From: an uncultured Dorea sp.
GTDB taxonomy: Bacteria; Bacillota; Clostridia; Lachnospirales; Lachnospiraceae
Length of the DNA: 64,000 bases
Direction of reading: 5' to 3'
Assembly (NCBI GenBank): GCA_910578495.1
Contig: CAJTRE010000010.1
Span: 1-64,000, forward strand
Part shown: positions 29,220 to 37,985 of the stretch, one piece after another
Layout: every line of letters begins with the position of its first letter
Position numbering within the stretch: position 1 is the stretch's first letter
Made by a program: the position numbers and the translations under genes
Notes under the pieces: model-generated
Seen by the model: only the letters and a program-made list of their open reading frames with translations
What the model was told of the DNA's origin: nothing
Databases searched by the model: none

Positions 29220-30047
29220 ATGAAGAAGAGACTAGCGTTACTGCTTACAACTGCCCTTATGGTAACAGCCGTTCTTTCCGGCTGCACAAGCAAAGGAGAG
29301 AGCGCAAAAGGTGAAAAGAAAGAGGTTAAAGAATATACGGAGAAAAAATCCGGAGATACTTTTACGGTTGGATTTGATCAGGATTTTCCGCCTATGGGAT
29401 TTGTTGGAGATGACGGCGAATATACGGGATTCGATCTGGAACTTGCAGAAGAAGTGTGTAAGAGACTGAAGCTTGAATTTGTGCCAAAGCCGATCGCATG
29501 GGAGGCAAAAAATGCAGAACTTGCTTCCGGCGGTATTGACTGTATCTGGAATGGTTTTACGATGAATGGAAGGGAAGACGAGTATACATGGTCAGAACCG
29601 TATCTGAATAACAAGCAGGTATTTGTAGTGAGAGCGGACGCAGGAATAGAGTCGGAGAAAGATTTGGAAGGAAAGGTTGTGGATGTCCAGACGGAGTCTT
29701 CCGCGCAGGCGGCTCTTAACGATCAGGCTAAGCTTTCGGGAACATTTGGCAATCTGGAGGTTGTGCCGGATTATAACACCGGATTTATGAATCTGGAGTC
29801 TGGAGCGGCAGACGCTGTGGCGATGGATATTGTTGTGGCTTCCTATCAGATTGGCAAAAGAAAAGCAGATTTTAAGATTCTGGATAAAGAGATTGCAGCA
29901 GAAGAGTATGGGATTGGATTTGCGAAAGGCAACGAGGCAGTCCGCGACCAGGTGCAGAACACATTGGAGGAGATGGCGGCAGACGGAACACTTGCTAAGA
30001 TTTCAACCAAATGGTTTGACGAAGATATTACAATAATCGGCAAATAA
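29220..30047 (+). CDS. Polar amino acid ABC transporter, substrate-binding lipoprotein
   Basis: A 275-residue family 3 solute-binding protein anchored outside the membrane. The signal peptide ends in a lipobox LSGC (cysteine about 21). The mature protein has FTVGFDQDFPPMGF and GFDLELAEEVCKRL, typical of amino-acid-binding proteins. GGIDCIWNGF and VQTESSAQ also fit. An in-frame ATG at 29193 lies before the GAGGAGG site, so 29220 is chosen. It begins the operon with permease and ATPase; a hairpin after it may raise its level over the membrane parts. Substrate probably a polar amino acid, not determinable. Confidence 0.93.
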   Translation: MKKRLALLLTTALMVTAVLSGCTSKGESAKGEKKEVKEYTEKKSGDTFTVGFDQDFPPMGFVGDDGEYTGFDLELAEEVCKRLKLEFVPKPIAWEAKNAELASGGIDCIWNGFTMNGREDEYTWSEPYLNNKQVFVVRADAGIESEKDLEGKVVDVQTESSAQAALNDQAKLSGTFGNLEVVPDYNTGFMNLESGAADAVAMDIVVASYQIGKRKADFKILDKEIAAEEYGIGFAKGNEAVRDQVQNTLEEMAADGTLAKISTKWFDEDITIIGK

Positions 30048-30057
30048 AACGGGAAAA

Positions 30058-30086
30058 GGGCTGTCTGTTTCAGACGGCCTGTTTTT
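30058..30086 (+). terminator. Hairpin with T-tract between binding protein and permease genes
   Basis: GGCTGTCTG and CAGACGGCC form a stem with a 3-base loop followed by GTTTTTC. It lies inside the operon and probably acts as a leaky terminator. Confidence 0.7.
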
Positions 30087-30105
30087 CTTCGGAGAGGAGA
30101 TACGT

Positions 30106-30756
30106 ATGGCAATTGAGATTATGTTAAGTAAACTGGGGGAAGGCGCGGTAACGTCGTTGGTTATATTTGTGCTGACGCTTGTTTTTTCCCTTCCGCTTGG
30201 GCTTTTTGTGTCCTTTGGACGTATGGCGAAAAATCCGGTAATCCAAAATATTGTGAAAATCTACATATCTATTATGCGGGGGACGCCTCTTATGCTTCAG
30301 CTTATGGTGATCAATTTTGGGCCATATTATATTCTGGGCTTACAGAATACACCGGATTGGAAGAATACGGCTGTAGCAATCGGATTTATTTTGAATTATG
30401 CGGCTTATTTTGCTGAAATTTATCGCGGAGGTATTGAGGCTATGCCGAACGGTCAGTATGAGGCGGCACAGATCCTCGGGTACAGTAAGGGGCAGACATT
30501 TCTACGCATTATCCTGCCACAGGTGATCAAGACCATTCTGCCATCTGTTACCAATGAACTAATCACGCTTGTTAAGGATACATCTCTTGCATTTACCATC
30601 GGCATTATGGAGATGTTTACGGTTGCCAAGGCGCTTGCATCTTCTCAGGTCAGCATGCTGCCGTTTGTATTTGCAGGAATCTTTTATTATATCTTTAATT
30701 TTATTGTAGCGTTTGTGATGGAACGCATGGAAAAGAAGATGAATTATTATCGCTAG
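30106..30756 (+). CDS. Amino acid ABC transporter permease
   Basis: A 216-residue integral membrane subunit of the His/Glu/Gln/Arg/opine permease type. The N-terminal segment [20 protein letters not shown] is followed by [10 protein letters not shown] and the EAA loop [15 protein letters not shown], which docks on the ATPase. About five membrane segments are visible. GGAGAGGAG precedes the ATG. It is followed after 11 bases by the ATPase gene. Confidence 0.93.
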   Translation: MAIEIMLSKLGEGAVTSLVIFVLTLVFSLPLGLFVSFGRMAKNPVIQNIVKIYISIMRGTPLMLQLMVINFGPYYILGLQNTPDWKNTAVAIGFILNYAAYFAEIYRGGIEAMPNGQYEAAQILGYSKGQTFLRIILPQVIKTILPSVTNELITLVKDTSLAFTIGIMEMFTVAKALASSQVSMLPFVFAGIFYYIFNFIVAFVMERMEKKMNYYR

Positions 30757-30767
30757 GAGGGAATGTC

Positions 30768-31454
30768 ATGAGTTTATTAGAGATGAAACATATTAAGAAA
30801 AGTTTTGGCAATGTGGAAGTCTTAAAGGACATTTCTTTAAATGTGGAACGAGGAGAAGTGCTTGGGATTATAGGACCGTCCGGTTCGGGAAAGTCTACGC
30901 TTCTTCGGTGCGCAACCAGACTTGAGACGCAGGACGCAGGGGAGGTCAGGTATGACGGTACTTTTGGACTAGTGTTTCAGAATTTCAATCTGTTTCCGCA
31001 TTTTTCTGTTTGGAAGAATATTACGGACGCTCCTCTTAGAGTGCAGAAAAGAAAGAAAGACGAAGTGTACAAAGAAGCCAGAGAACTTCTGAAAAAGATG
31101 GGGCTTGAGGATAAGGAGAATGCTTATCCGTTTCAATTGTCAGGAGGGCAGCAGCAGAGAGTTTCGATTGCCAGGGCGCTTGCTATGAAACCGGATATCC
31201 TGTTCTTTGACGAGCCTACCTCTGCCCTTGATCCGGAGCTTACCGGAGAGATTTTAAAGGTTATCAAAGACTTGGCGGCAGAACACATGACGATGGTGAT
31301 TGTGACGCACGAGATGGATTTTGCGAAGAATGTATCAGATCAGATTATCTTTATGGATGGCGGTGTGATTGCAGAGCAGGGAACACCGGAAGAAGTTTTT
31401 CATTCGGAGAATGAGAGAATGAAAGAGTTTCTTGGAAAACTGGCGAGTGAATAA
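30768..31454 (+). CDS. Amino acid ABC transporter ATP-binding protein
   Basis: A 228-residue GlnQ/HisP-type ATPase. Walker [10 protein letters not shown] (about 33), signature [15 protein letters not shown], Walker [14 protein letters not shown] and switch histidine in VTHEM are all intact. It is about 12 residues shorter than usual GlnQ because the stretch between the first lobe strand and the Q-loop ([20 protein letters not shown]) is contracted. It energises uptake through the permease upstream. Confidence 0.93.
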   Translation: MSLLEMKHIKKSFGNVEVLKDISLNVERGEVLGIIGPSGSGKSTLLRCATRLETQDAGEVRYDGTFGLVFQNFNLFPHFSVWKNITDAPLRVQKRKKDEVYKEARELLKKMGLEDKENAYPFQLSGGQQQRVSIARALAMKPDILFFDEPTSALDPELTGEILKVIKDLAAEHMTMVIVTHEMDFAKNVSDQIIFMDGGVIAEQGTPEEVFHSENERMKEFLGKLASE

Positions 31455-31483
31455 TTGATTTTGCGGATGTATTATATTATACT
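31455..31483 (+). promoter_or_regulatory. Probable purB promoter
   Basis: TTGATT (31455-31460), a 17-base spacer and TATACT (31478-31483), 47 bases before the ATG. It begins at the last base of the ATPase stop codon. Confidence 0.55.
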
Positions 31484-31530
31484 TAAAGTGTTGACAATAT
31501 TATGAATACGTGGAAGATAGGAGAATTATT

Positions 31531-32964
31531 ATGATAAGCGACAGATACCAAAGCCCGCTTTCAGAGCGCTATGCAAGTAAAGAAATGCAGTATATCTTTT
31601 CTCCGGACAAGAAATTTAAAACATGGAGAAAATTGTGGATTGCTCTTGCAGAGACGGAAAAAGAACTGGGACTTCCGATTACGCAGGAGCAGATTGATGA
31701 ATTAAAAGAACACGCAGACGAGATTAATTATGACGTGGCAAAAGAGAGGGAGAAGATTGTGCGCCATGATGTTATGTCTCATGTGTATGCATATGGACAG
31801 CAGTGCCCGAAGGCAAAAGGAATTATCCATCTGGGGGCGACGTCTTGTTATGTAGGTGATAATACAGATATAATCCAGATGTCAGAGGCGCTTGAACTTG
31901 TACAGAAGAAACTGGTCAATGTAATTGCCGAACTTGCGAAGTTTGCAGACGAGCATAAAGCGCTTCCAACGCTTGCGTTCACACATTTTCAGCCGGCACA
32001 GCCTACAACTGTAGGAAAGCGTGCAACGCTCTGGATGCAGGAATTTATGATGGACTTAGAAGATCTTCAATATGTAAAGGGAAGTTTGAAACTTCTTGGC
32101 TCAAAAGGGACGACAGGAACACAGGCAAGTTTTCTGGAACTTTTTGATGGAGATCAGGAGAAGATTGATAAGATTGATTCGATGATCGCCCGGAAGATGG
32201 GATTCAAAGCGTGCTATCCGGTATCCGGACAGACGTATTCCCGCAAGGTGGATACAAGAGTGCTGAACGTGCTTGCCGGAATTGCGGCGAGTGCACATAA
32301 GTTTTCCAATGATATCCGCCTGCTGCAGCATTTGAAGGAGGTAGAAGAACCATTTGAGAAAACGCAGATTGGCTCTTCTGCTATGGCTTATAAGAGAAAC
32401 CCAATGAGAAGTGAGCGGATTGCCTCGCTTTCCAGATATGTGATGATCGATGCGCTGAATCCGGCGATAACATCTGCCGCCCAGTGGTTTGAGAGAACGT
32501 TGGATGATTCTGCGAATAAGCGTCTCAGCGTACCGGAAGGCTTTTTGGCAATTGACGGAATCTTAGATCTGTGTCTCAATGTGGTGGACGGACTTGTCGT
32601 ATATCCGAAAGTTATTGAGAAACGCCTGATGTCAGAACTTCCGTTCATGGCGACAGAGAATATTATGATGGACGCTGTAAAAGCAGGAGGCGACAGACAG
32701 GAACTTCATGAGAGAATCCGTGAACTTTCTATGGAGGCAGGACGTAATGTGAAAGAGAAGGGAATGGATAATAACCTTCTGGAACTCATTGCGGCAGACT
32801 CTGCGTTTGGACTCAGCCTTGAGGAACTCAAGAAAACGATGGAGCCATCTAAGTATGTAGGACGTGCTCCGATTCAGGTGGAGACTTATCTGAAAGAAAT
32901 GATTTATCCGCTTCTTAAGGAGAACGAAGATATTTTGGGCGTAAAAGCAGAGATCAACGTATAG
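31531..32964 (+). CDS. purB: Adenylosuccinate lyase
   Basis: A 477-residue member of the fumarase/aspartase superfamily that splits SAICAR and adenylosuccinate, releasing fumarate in purine and AMP synthesis. GATSCYVGDNTD, THFQPAQPTTVGKRA with a catalytic histidine, and the signature QIGSSAMAYKRNPMRSE (about 285) are present. It belongs to the longer, eukaryote-like PurB type of about 475 residues. A GTG at 31510 is possible, but the ATAGGAG site supports the ATG at 31531. The secreted CAP protein follows after 25 bases, with no obvious functional link. Confidence 0.95.
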   Translation: MISDRYQSPLSERYASKEMQYIFSPDKKFKTWRKLWIALAETEKELGLPITQEQIDELKEHADEINYDVAKEREKIVRHDVMSHVYAYGQQCPKAKGIIHLGATSCYVGDNTDIIQMSEALELVQKKLVNVIAELAKFADEHKALPTLAFTHFQPAQPTTVGKRATLWMQEFMMDLEDLQYVKGSLKLLGSKGTTGTQASFLELFDGDQEKIDKIDSMIARKMGFKACYPVSGQTYSRKVDTRVLNVLAGIAASAHKFSNDIRLLQHLKEVEEPFEKTQIGSSAMAYKRNPMRSERIASLSRYVMIDALNPAITSAAQWFERTLDDSANKRLSVPEGFLAIDGILDLCLNVVDGLVVYPKVIEKRLMSELPFMATENIMMDAVKAGGDRQELHERIRELSMEAGRNVKEKGMDNNLLELIAADSAFGLSLEELKKTMEPSKYVGRAPIQVETYLKEMIYPLLKENEDILGVKAEINV

Positions 32965-32989
32965 CATAATATAAGAAGGAGATGATTTT

Positions 32990-34141
32990 ATGAGGAAATG
33001 GGGAAAAAAGACAGGTCTTGGACTACTGTTGACAGTATTAATTTTTGTGGCAGGTTTTACTTTTTCGGCAAAAGATGCTCAGGCGGCCAAGATGGGTTCT
33101 GCAGTTGTAAAAGTGAAAAATGAATACAGTAAATCATTCGAGGTTTTGACGATTATTAATAAAAAACGTGCGGCTCAAAAGCTTCCACCGCTGAAGATGG
33201 ATAAGGCGCTTCTTAATACTGCTATGCAGAGGGCGGCAGAGCTGACGCTTTATTTTAGTCATGATAGACCAAATGGAGAAACGTGTTTTTCAATATTTCC
33301 GAGCGATTATATTATGGGCGAAAACATAGCGGCAGGGCAGTCGACATCATCTCAGGTTATGAATAGCTGGATGAACTCACCGGGGCACAAAGCTAATATT
33401 ATGAATCCGGACTATAAGGTAGTCGGAGTAGGCGTTGTTTCGTTGAATGGAGTAAGATATTGGGTACAGTGTTTTGGCGGGCAAGTAAGGCAGTCGGTTT
33501 CTAAAAGTTCTTATGGAGATAAGACAGTAAGCGCAGTTATTCCGTTTGACAGACGTTATGCAAAACCGAAATTATCTTATGCCTCCAAGACAGTGAAAGC
33601 AGGACAAAAGCTGGCGGCGAAATTAACATTCGACAATGATTTTAGTTCTTATTTTGGAAAGGTAACGGGAACGCCGAAGCAGATTAGGTTTGTAAGTTCT
33701 AATAAAAAGATTTGTACGGTTAACAGTAATGGGACAATTACCGGTGTAAAACCTGGAAAAGCAACGATATATATGATGTCCGGAAGCAGCAAAGCTGCTT
33801 CTGTAACGATTACTGTTGCAAAATCGGGAAAGTCGGAAGTGATAAAGAAGACGGCGGTTTCCAGCTTGAAAGCGGGAAAAAAGAGCTTTGTTGTTAAATG
33901 GAAAAAGCAAAAATCCATTGCCGGTTATCAAATTCAGTATTCTACAGATAAGGGATTTCGCAAAGGAAATAAAACGATTACGATAAAGAACGCCGGTACA
34001 TATAAAAAGACAGTAACTAGATTAAAATCTAAGAAAAAATATTATGTGAGAGTGCGGACATATAAGAATGTTAAAGTAAAAGGAAAGACAACGAAGAAGT
34101 ATTCCGGATGGTCAGGGGTTAAAGCAGTAAAAGTGAATTGA
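32990..34141 (+). CDS. Secreted CAP-domain protein with Ig-like and Fn3-like modules
   Basis: A 383-residue exported protein. A signal peptide covers about 1-33 (hydrophobic core, then AQAA). The CAP/SCP-PR1 domain spans about 48-165, with FSHDRPNG and MNSPGHKANIMNPDYKVVGVG carrying the cavity histidines. A Big2-type Ig-like module (about 190-280, ICTVNSNGTITGVKPGKATI) and a fibronectin-like module rich in Lys (about 290-383) follow. There is no membrane anchor or sortase motif, so it is released or held by charge to the wall. Bacterial CAP proteins have no single known function. Confidence 0.88.
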   Translation: MRKWGKKTGLGLLLTVLIFVAGFTFSAKDAQAAKMGSAVVKVKNEYSKSFEVLTIINKKRAAQKLPPLKMDKALLNTAMQRAAELTLYFSHDRPNGETCFSIFPSDYIMGENIAAGQSTSSQVMNSWMNSPGHKANIMNPDYKVVGVGVVSLNGVRYWVQCFGGQVRQSVSKSSYGDKTVSAVIPFDRRYAKPKLSYASKTVKAGQKLAAKLTFDNDFSSYFGKVTGTPKQIRFVSSNKKICTVNSNGTITGVKPGKATIYMMSGSSKAASVTITVAKSGKSEVIKKTAVSSLKAGKKSFVVKWKKQKSIAGYQIQYSTDKGFRKGNKTITIKNAGTYKKTVTRLKSKKKYYVRVRTYKNVKVKGKTTKKYSGWSGVKAVKVN

Positions 34142-34200
34142 CAAAAAATTAGCAATATTGACGAAAATCAAACAATCTTAATAAAAAGTTAAGAAATTGG

Positions 34201-34235
34201 AATGGCGTAAACTCAATGGTTTACGCCATTTTTTG
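34201..34235 (+). terminator. Terminator after the CAP protein gene
   Basis: AATGGCGTAAAC and GTTTACGCCATT are perfect arms around a 6-base loop, followed by TTTTT. Confidence 0.9.
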
Positions 34236-34309
34236 ACGGGATTTATTTTGTGTGTAAAATTAAGAATTTGTGAAAAATATCCAAAAATAATATAAAAACT
34301 TTCTAAAGA

Positions 34310-34338
34310 TTGCATAAAAATTGGTAAAATGTTATTAT
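34310..34338 (+). promoter_or_regulatory. Probable promoter of the AGCS symporter gene
   Basis: TTGCAT (34310-34315), a 17-base spacer and TATTAT (34333-34338), 51 bases before the start codon. Confidence 0.6.
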
Positions 34339-34388
34339 AGATACAGTGAATTACATTATTCAAAATATCTATATTAAGGAGGAAGATT

Positions 34389-35753
34389 ATGGAGAAATTA
34401 TTGAATGATATTTTTTCAACTATTGGAAGTTATCTGTCAAACTACATTTTGATTGCCGCTCTTTTAGGAGGCGGTATATGGTTTACAGTGAGGCTTGGTT
34501 TTATTCAGGTGAGAGGTTTCAAAGAGGGTATGAAGAGAACCTTCGGCGGATTGTTTAAGAAAAGCGGCGAGCAAGCTGGAGCTGACGGAATGTCTTCTTT
34601 CCAGGCGCTTGCAACTGCTATCGCAGCTCAGGTAGGTACCGGTAATATTGCCGGAGCGGCAACCGCTCTTGCAGTCGGAGGCCCGGGAGCAATTTTCTGG
34701 ATGTGGATCGCAGCATTCCTTGGAATGGCTACTATTTACGCAGAGGCTATCATGGCTCAGAAATATAAACAGGTAGGTTCGGACGGCGAAGTGACAGGTG
34801 GTCCTGTTTATTATATTCGTGCAGCGTTCAGCGGCACATTTGGTAAAGTTTTGGCAGGAATCTTCGCAGTTTTGATTACACTGGCTCTTGGATTTATGGG
34901 TAATGCAGTACAGTCTAACTCTATTGCGGCATCGTTCCATACTGCATTTGGAATGCCACAGTGGATCATGGGACTTCTTCTTGCAGTGCTTGCACTGTTT
35001 GTATTTCTTGGCGGTACCGGACGTATTGCAAAGATTACGGAGCTGATTGTTCCGATTATGGCTGCATTTTATATTTTAGGTTCTTTAGTTGTAATCATTT
35101 ATAACTTTAAGGAAATCCCATATGCTTTCCAGGCAATTGTTGTGGGTGCATTCGCTCCTTCTTCCATCGTCGGCGGTGCGGCAGGTGCGACAGTAAAACT
35201 TGCGCTTACAAAAGGTGTTGCACGTGGACTTTTCTCTAACGAGGCAGGTATGGGTTCTACACCTCACGCACATGCAGTTGCTAAGGTAAATCATCCGGTA
35301 GAACAGGGTTATGTTGCAATGATCGGTGTATTTATCGATACATTTGTAATTTTGAACCTGACAGCATTAGTAATTATTACTACACATTCTATTCCGACAG
35401 GAAGAACAGGAGCAGAGCTCAGCCAGTATGCATTCTCTACACTGTATGGAAAAGGAGGAGACATCTTTATTGCAATTTGTATGTTCTTCTTCGCATTCTC
35501 AACAATTTTAGGATGGTATTTCTTCGGTCAGGCAAACATCAAATACTTATTTGGATCCAAGGCAGTTAAAGTTTATTCTGTAATTGTTGCCGTATGTGTA
35601 TTCCTTGGATCACTTGCAGAGGTAGAACTTGTGTGGACAATGCAGGATACATTCAACTCCTTAATGGTAATCCCGAATATTTTGGCGTTGTTTGCATTAA
35701 GTGGAGTAATTAAGAAAGTACATGACGACTATTTCAAAAATCATAAAAAATAG
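34389..35753 (+). CDS. Sodium:alanine/glycine symporter (AGCS family)
   Basis: A 454-residue carrier with about 11 membrane segments that brings alanine or glycine into the cell with sodium. Family marks include GGGIWFTVRLGFIQVRGF near the N-terminus, ATAIAAQVGTGNIAGAATAL (sodium and substrate site), GGPGAIFWMW, TGGPVYYI and GLFSNEAGMGSTPHAHA. AAGGAGG precedes the ATG. It lies directly upstream of the riboswitch-controlled glycine reductase operon but has its own promoter. Glycine is therefore the likely main substrate (inferred from context). Confidence 0.93.
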   Translation: MEKLLNDIFSTIGSYLSNYILIAALLGGGIWFTVRLGFIQVRGFKEGMKRTFGGLFKKSGEQAGADGMSSFQALATAIAAQVGTGNIAGAATALAVGGPGAIFWMWIAAFLGMATIYAEAIMAQKYKQVGSDGEVTGGPVYYIRAAFSGTFGKVLAGIFAVLITLALGFMGNAVQSNSIAASFHTAFGMPQWIMGLLLAVLALFVFLGGTGRIAKITELIVPIMAAFYILGSLVVIIYNFKEIPYAFQAIVVGAFAPSSIVGGAAGATVKLALTKGVARGLFSNEAGMGSTPHAHAVAKVNHPVEQGYVAMIGVFIDTFVILNLTALVIITTHSIPTGRTGAELSQYAFSTLYGKGGDIFIAICMFFFAFSTILGWYFFGQANIKYLFGSKAVKVYSVIVAVCVFLGSLAEVELVWTMQDTFNSLMVIPNILALFALSGVIKKVHDDYFKNHKK

Positions 35754-35799
35754 TCATTATAAAAAATATGTAATTTTGCATAAAAATTATAATTAACGG

Positions 35800-35828
35800 T
35801 TGTGCAAATAAACTAAATTGATTATAAT
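35800..35828 (+). promoter_or_regulatory. Promoter P1 of the glycine reductase operon
   Basis: TTGTGC (35800-35805), a 17-base spacer and a perfect TATAAT (35823-35828), about 100 bases before the riboswitch aptamer. Confidence 0.65.
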
Positions 35829-35840
35829 TTATCTTACTGG

Positions 35841-35869
35841 TTGAAAATGGATTAACAATCGGTTATTAT
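35841..35869 (+). promoter_or_regulatory. Promoter P2 of the glycine reductase operon
   Basis: TTGAAA (35841-35846), a 17-base spacer and TATTAT (35864-35869). It lies in tandem with P1, 41 bases downstream; either or both may be used. Confidence 0.5.
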
Positions 35870-35928
35870 AGACGTAGGCAATATCAGTTATTGAAAATGC
35901 CTATAAAAAATGAACAGTGGGGTTGAAA

Positions 35929-36104
35929 TTTTCCAAGAGAGAGTTGAGTGATTCAGCCGCCGAAGAGGCAAGCCGGATATATGCTGGTGAACATATGCCG
36001 GACGAAACTTTCAGGCAAAAGGACTGGAAAACGTACCACATTCTGAATCTTGTGCTGTATGATATGGCTTAGCCAAATGTTTATTTATCAGGGCAAAAGA
36101 CAGG
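35929..36104 (+). ncRNA. Glycine riboswitch, one clear aptamer plus a degenerate second
   Basis: The first aptamer spans 35929-36031. Its P1 stem is TTTTCC/GGAAAA, and it has the conserved GCCGCCGAAGAGGCAAG and TTTCAGGCAAAAGGAC segments of gcvT-type glycine riboswitches. From 36032 to 36104 a second unit retains only TCAGGGCAAAAGACAGG, so it looks like a degenerate or ghost aptamer. The terminator at 36105-36150 follows immediately. Position before the operon that consumes glycine fits an ON switch, with glycine allowing read-through. Confidence 0.88.
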
Positions 36105-36150
36105 AAGGACGACTTACGCACATGGTTTAGGTGCTTAGCCGTCCTTTTTT
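36105..36150 (+). terminator. Riboswitch expression-platform terminator
   Basis: AAGGACGACTTACGCAC pairs with the arm ending TTAGCCGTCCTT (one mismatch and a bulge), followed by a T-tract to 36150. It lies after the riboswitch and 77 bases before grdX, so glycine probably controls its formation. Confidence 0.85.
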
Positions 36151-36227
36151 ACGATACCGGAGTCATTTCGTCAAGTGTACTGTATTTATGCGAACGGACG
36201 AAGACTGAGAAAGGAGAAATGGTTCGT

Positions 36228-36614
36228 ATGAATCGGGGGAAATACATAGTTGTAACCAATAATCCGCTTGTTTGGGATAAGCTTAAGGAAACGCACGATG
36301 TAATATACAAAGAAGTTTCTTATGAAGAACTTCTGAAAGAAGTCAGAGACAGAATACATGAAGGGCATTTGCTTCTGACACATCCATTATCCGGAAGCGT
36401 GAAGCCCAATGAGACACCGTACAAATCTGTATTAATTTCAGTAGGGAAGGAGGAGGTTGACAGCAGGTCTCTTTCGATTATTGAGAGTGCAATACAGGCG
36501 TGCTATAAATTTGAAGACAGAACCGGAACTTATAGTGAGCGGGTTCTGGAAGATTTTCAGTTGATCGACTGGACCTTATTAGAAAGTGGAATGGCATCGG
36601 CAGATGTCTGGTAG
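36228..36614 (+). CDS. grdX: GrdX, glycine-reductase-operon protein
   Basis: A 128-residue small soluble protein always found with glycine, sarcosine or betaine reductase genes; its role is not known. It begins with KYIVVTNNPLVWDK and has LLLTHPLSGSVKPNETPYKSV in the middle, the family hallmarks as I recall them. The start is set at 36228, 11 bases after AAGGAG; the ATG at 36219 is too close to that site. It is the first gene of the operon behind the riboswitch. Confidence 0.88.
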   Translation: MNRGKYIVVTNNPLVWDKLKETHDVIYKEVSYEELLKEVRDRIHEGHLLLTHPLSGSVKPNETPYKSVLISVGKEEVDSRSLSIIESAIQACYKFEDRTGTYSERVLEDFQLIDWTLLESGMASADVW

Positions 36615-36685
36615 GTCTTAAATGAGGTTGTAAAGCAGTAAAGCTAAACAATAAAAAATTATTCTTTTGAAGGAGGGAACTTAAA

Positions 36686-37966
36686 GTGAGATTAGAAATG
36701 GGACACATTTACATTAAGGACATTCAGTTCGCATCTGAGTCTAAGATCGAAAACGGAATCCTTTATGTATCCGAAGAAGCCGTTAAGGCGGTTGCTCTTG
36801 AGGACGAGAAGTTAAAGAGCGCATCATTTGATATTGCAAAACCGGGTGAGTCTGTAAGAATTACACCGGTAAAGGACGTAATCGAGCCACGAGTTAAAGT
36901 TGAGGGAAAAGGAGGAATTTTCCCTGGAGTTATCGCAAAAGTTGATACTGTTGGAGAAGGTAAGACATATGCGTTAAAAGGTATGGCTGTAGTAACAGCT
37001 GGTAAGATCGTAGGATTCCAGGAAGGTATCATTGATATGACAGGTCCTGGAGCTGACTATACACCATTTTCTAAGACATTAAACTTAGTTATGGTTTGTG
37101 AGCCAGTGGATGATATCAAACCACATGACTATGAGAAGGCAGTTCGTTTTGCTGGATTCAGAGTTGCGGCATATATTGGGGAATTAGCTCGTAACCTTAC
37201 ACCAGACGAGACAAAAGTATATGAGACATGCACAATTAAAGAAGGTATGGAGAAATATCCGGATCTTCCGAGAGTTGCGTATGTTCAGATGCTTCAGAGT
37301 CAGGGACTTCTTCATGATACATATGTATACGGCGTTGACGCTAAGAAAATTGTTCCTACGATTATGAGCCCGACAGAGATCATGGACGGAGCTATTGTTT
37401 CCGGTAACTGTGTGTCTGCATGTGATAAGAACCCAACATATGTACACCTTAACAACCCGGTTGTACATGATATGTTTGAACAGCACGGAAAAACTTTCAA
37501 CTTTGTATGCCACATCATCACAAACGAGAACGTTTACCTTGCAGACAAGATGCGTTCTTCTGACTGGACAGCAAAACTTTGTAAGATGTTAGATCTTGAT
37601 GGAGTTATTGTATCTCAGGAAGGATTCGGTAACCCGGATACAGACCTTATCATGAACTGCAAGAAGATTGAAGCTGAAGGCGTTAAGACTGTAATCATTA
37701 CAGACGAGTATGCAGGACGCGACGGAAAATCTCAGTCACTTGCTGACGCAGATCCGGCGGCAGATGCGGTTGTAACAGGCGGTAATGCAAATCAGGTAAT
37801 TATCCTGCCAAAACTTGATAAAGTAATTGGAACTCTTGATTATGTAACAAAGATTGCAGGTGCAAGTGAAGAGACACTTCGCGAGGATGGCTCTTTAGAG
37901 GTTGAGCTTCAGGTACTTACAGGTGCAACTAACGAGACAGGTTTCAATAAACTGAGTGCAAGATAA
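36686..37966 (+). CDS. grdE: Glycine reductase component B, precursor of alpha and beta subunits
   Basis: A 426-residue proprotein for the substrate-specific protein B of glycine reductase. The family is cleaved next to a conserved cysteine that becomes a pyruvoyl group, the site where glycine forms a Schiff base. Here that site is the Asn241-Cys242 pair in SGNCVSACDKNPTY, giving fragments of about 241 and 185 residues. It uses a GTG start behind AGGAGGG. The high similarity to GrdE and linkage to grdB indicate the glycine form rather than sarcosine or betaine reductase, although the three are alike. Confidence 0.92.
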   Translation: MRLEMGHIYIKDIQFASESKIENGILYVSEEAVKAVALEDEKLKSASFDIAKPGESVRITPVKDVIEPRVKVEGKGGIFPGVIAKVDTVGEGKTYALKGMAVVTAGKIVGFQEGIIDMTGPGADYTPFSKTLNLVMVCEPVDDIKPHDYEKAVRFAGFRVAAYIGELARNLTPDETKVYETCTIKEGMEKYPDLPRVAYVQMLQSQGLLHDTYVYGVDAKKIVPTIMSPTEIMDGAIVSGNCVSACDKNPTYVHLNNPVVHDMFEQHGKTFNFVCHIITNENVYLADKMRSSDWTAKLCKMLDLDGVIVSQEGFGNPDTDLIMNCKKIEAEGVKTVIITDEYAGRDGKSQSLADADPAADAVVTGGNANQVIILPKLDKVIGTLDYVTKIAGASEETLREDGSLEVELQVLTGATNETGFNKLSAR

Positions 37967-37985
37967 GGAAGGGAGGATAAGAAGA

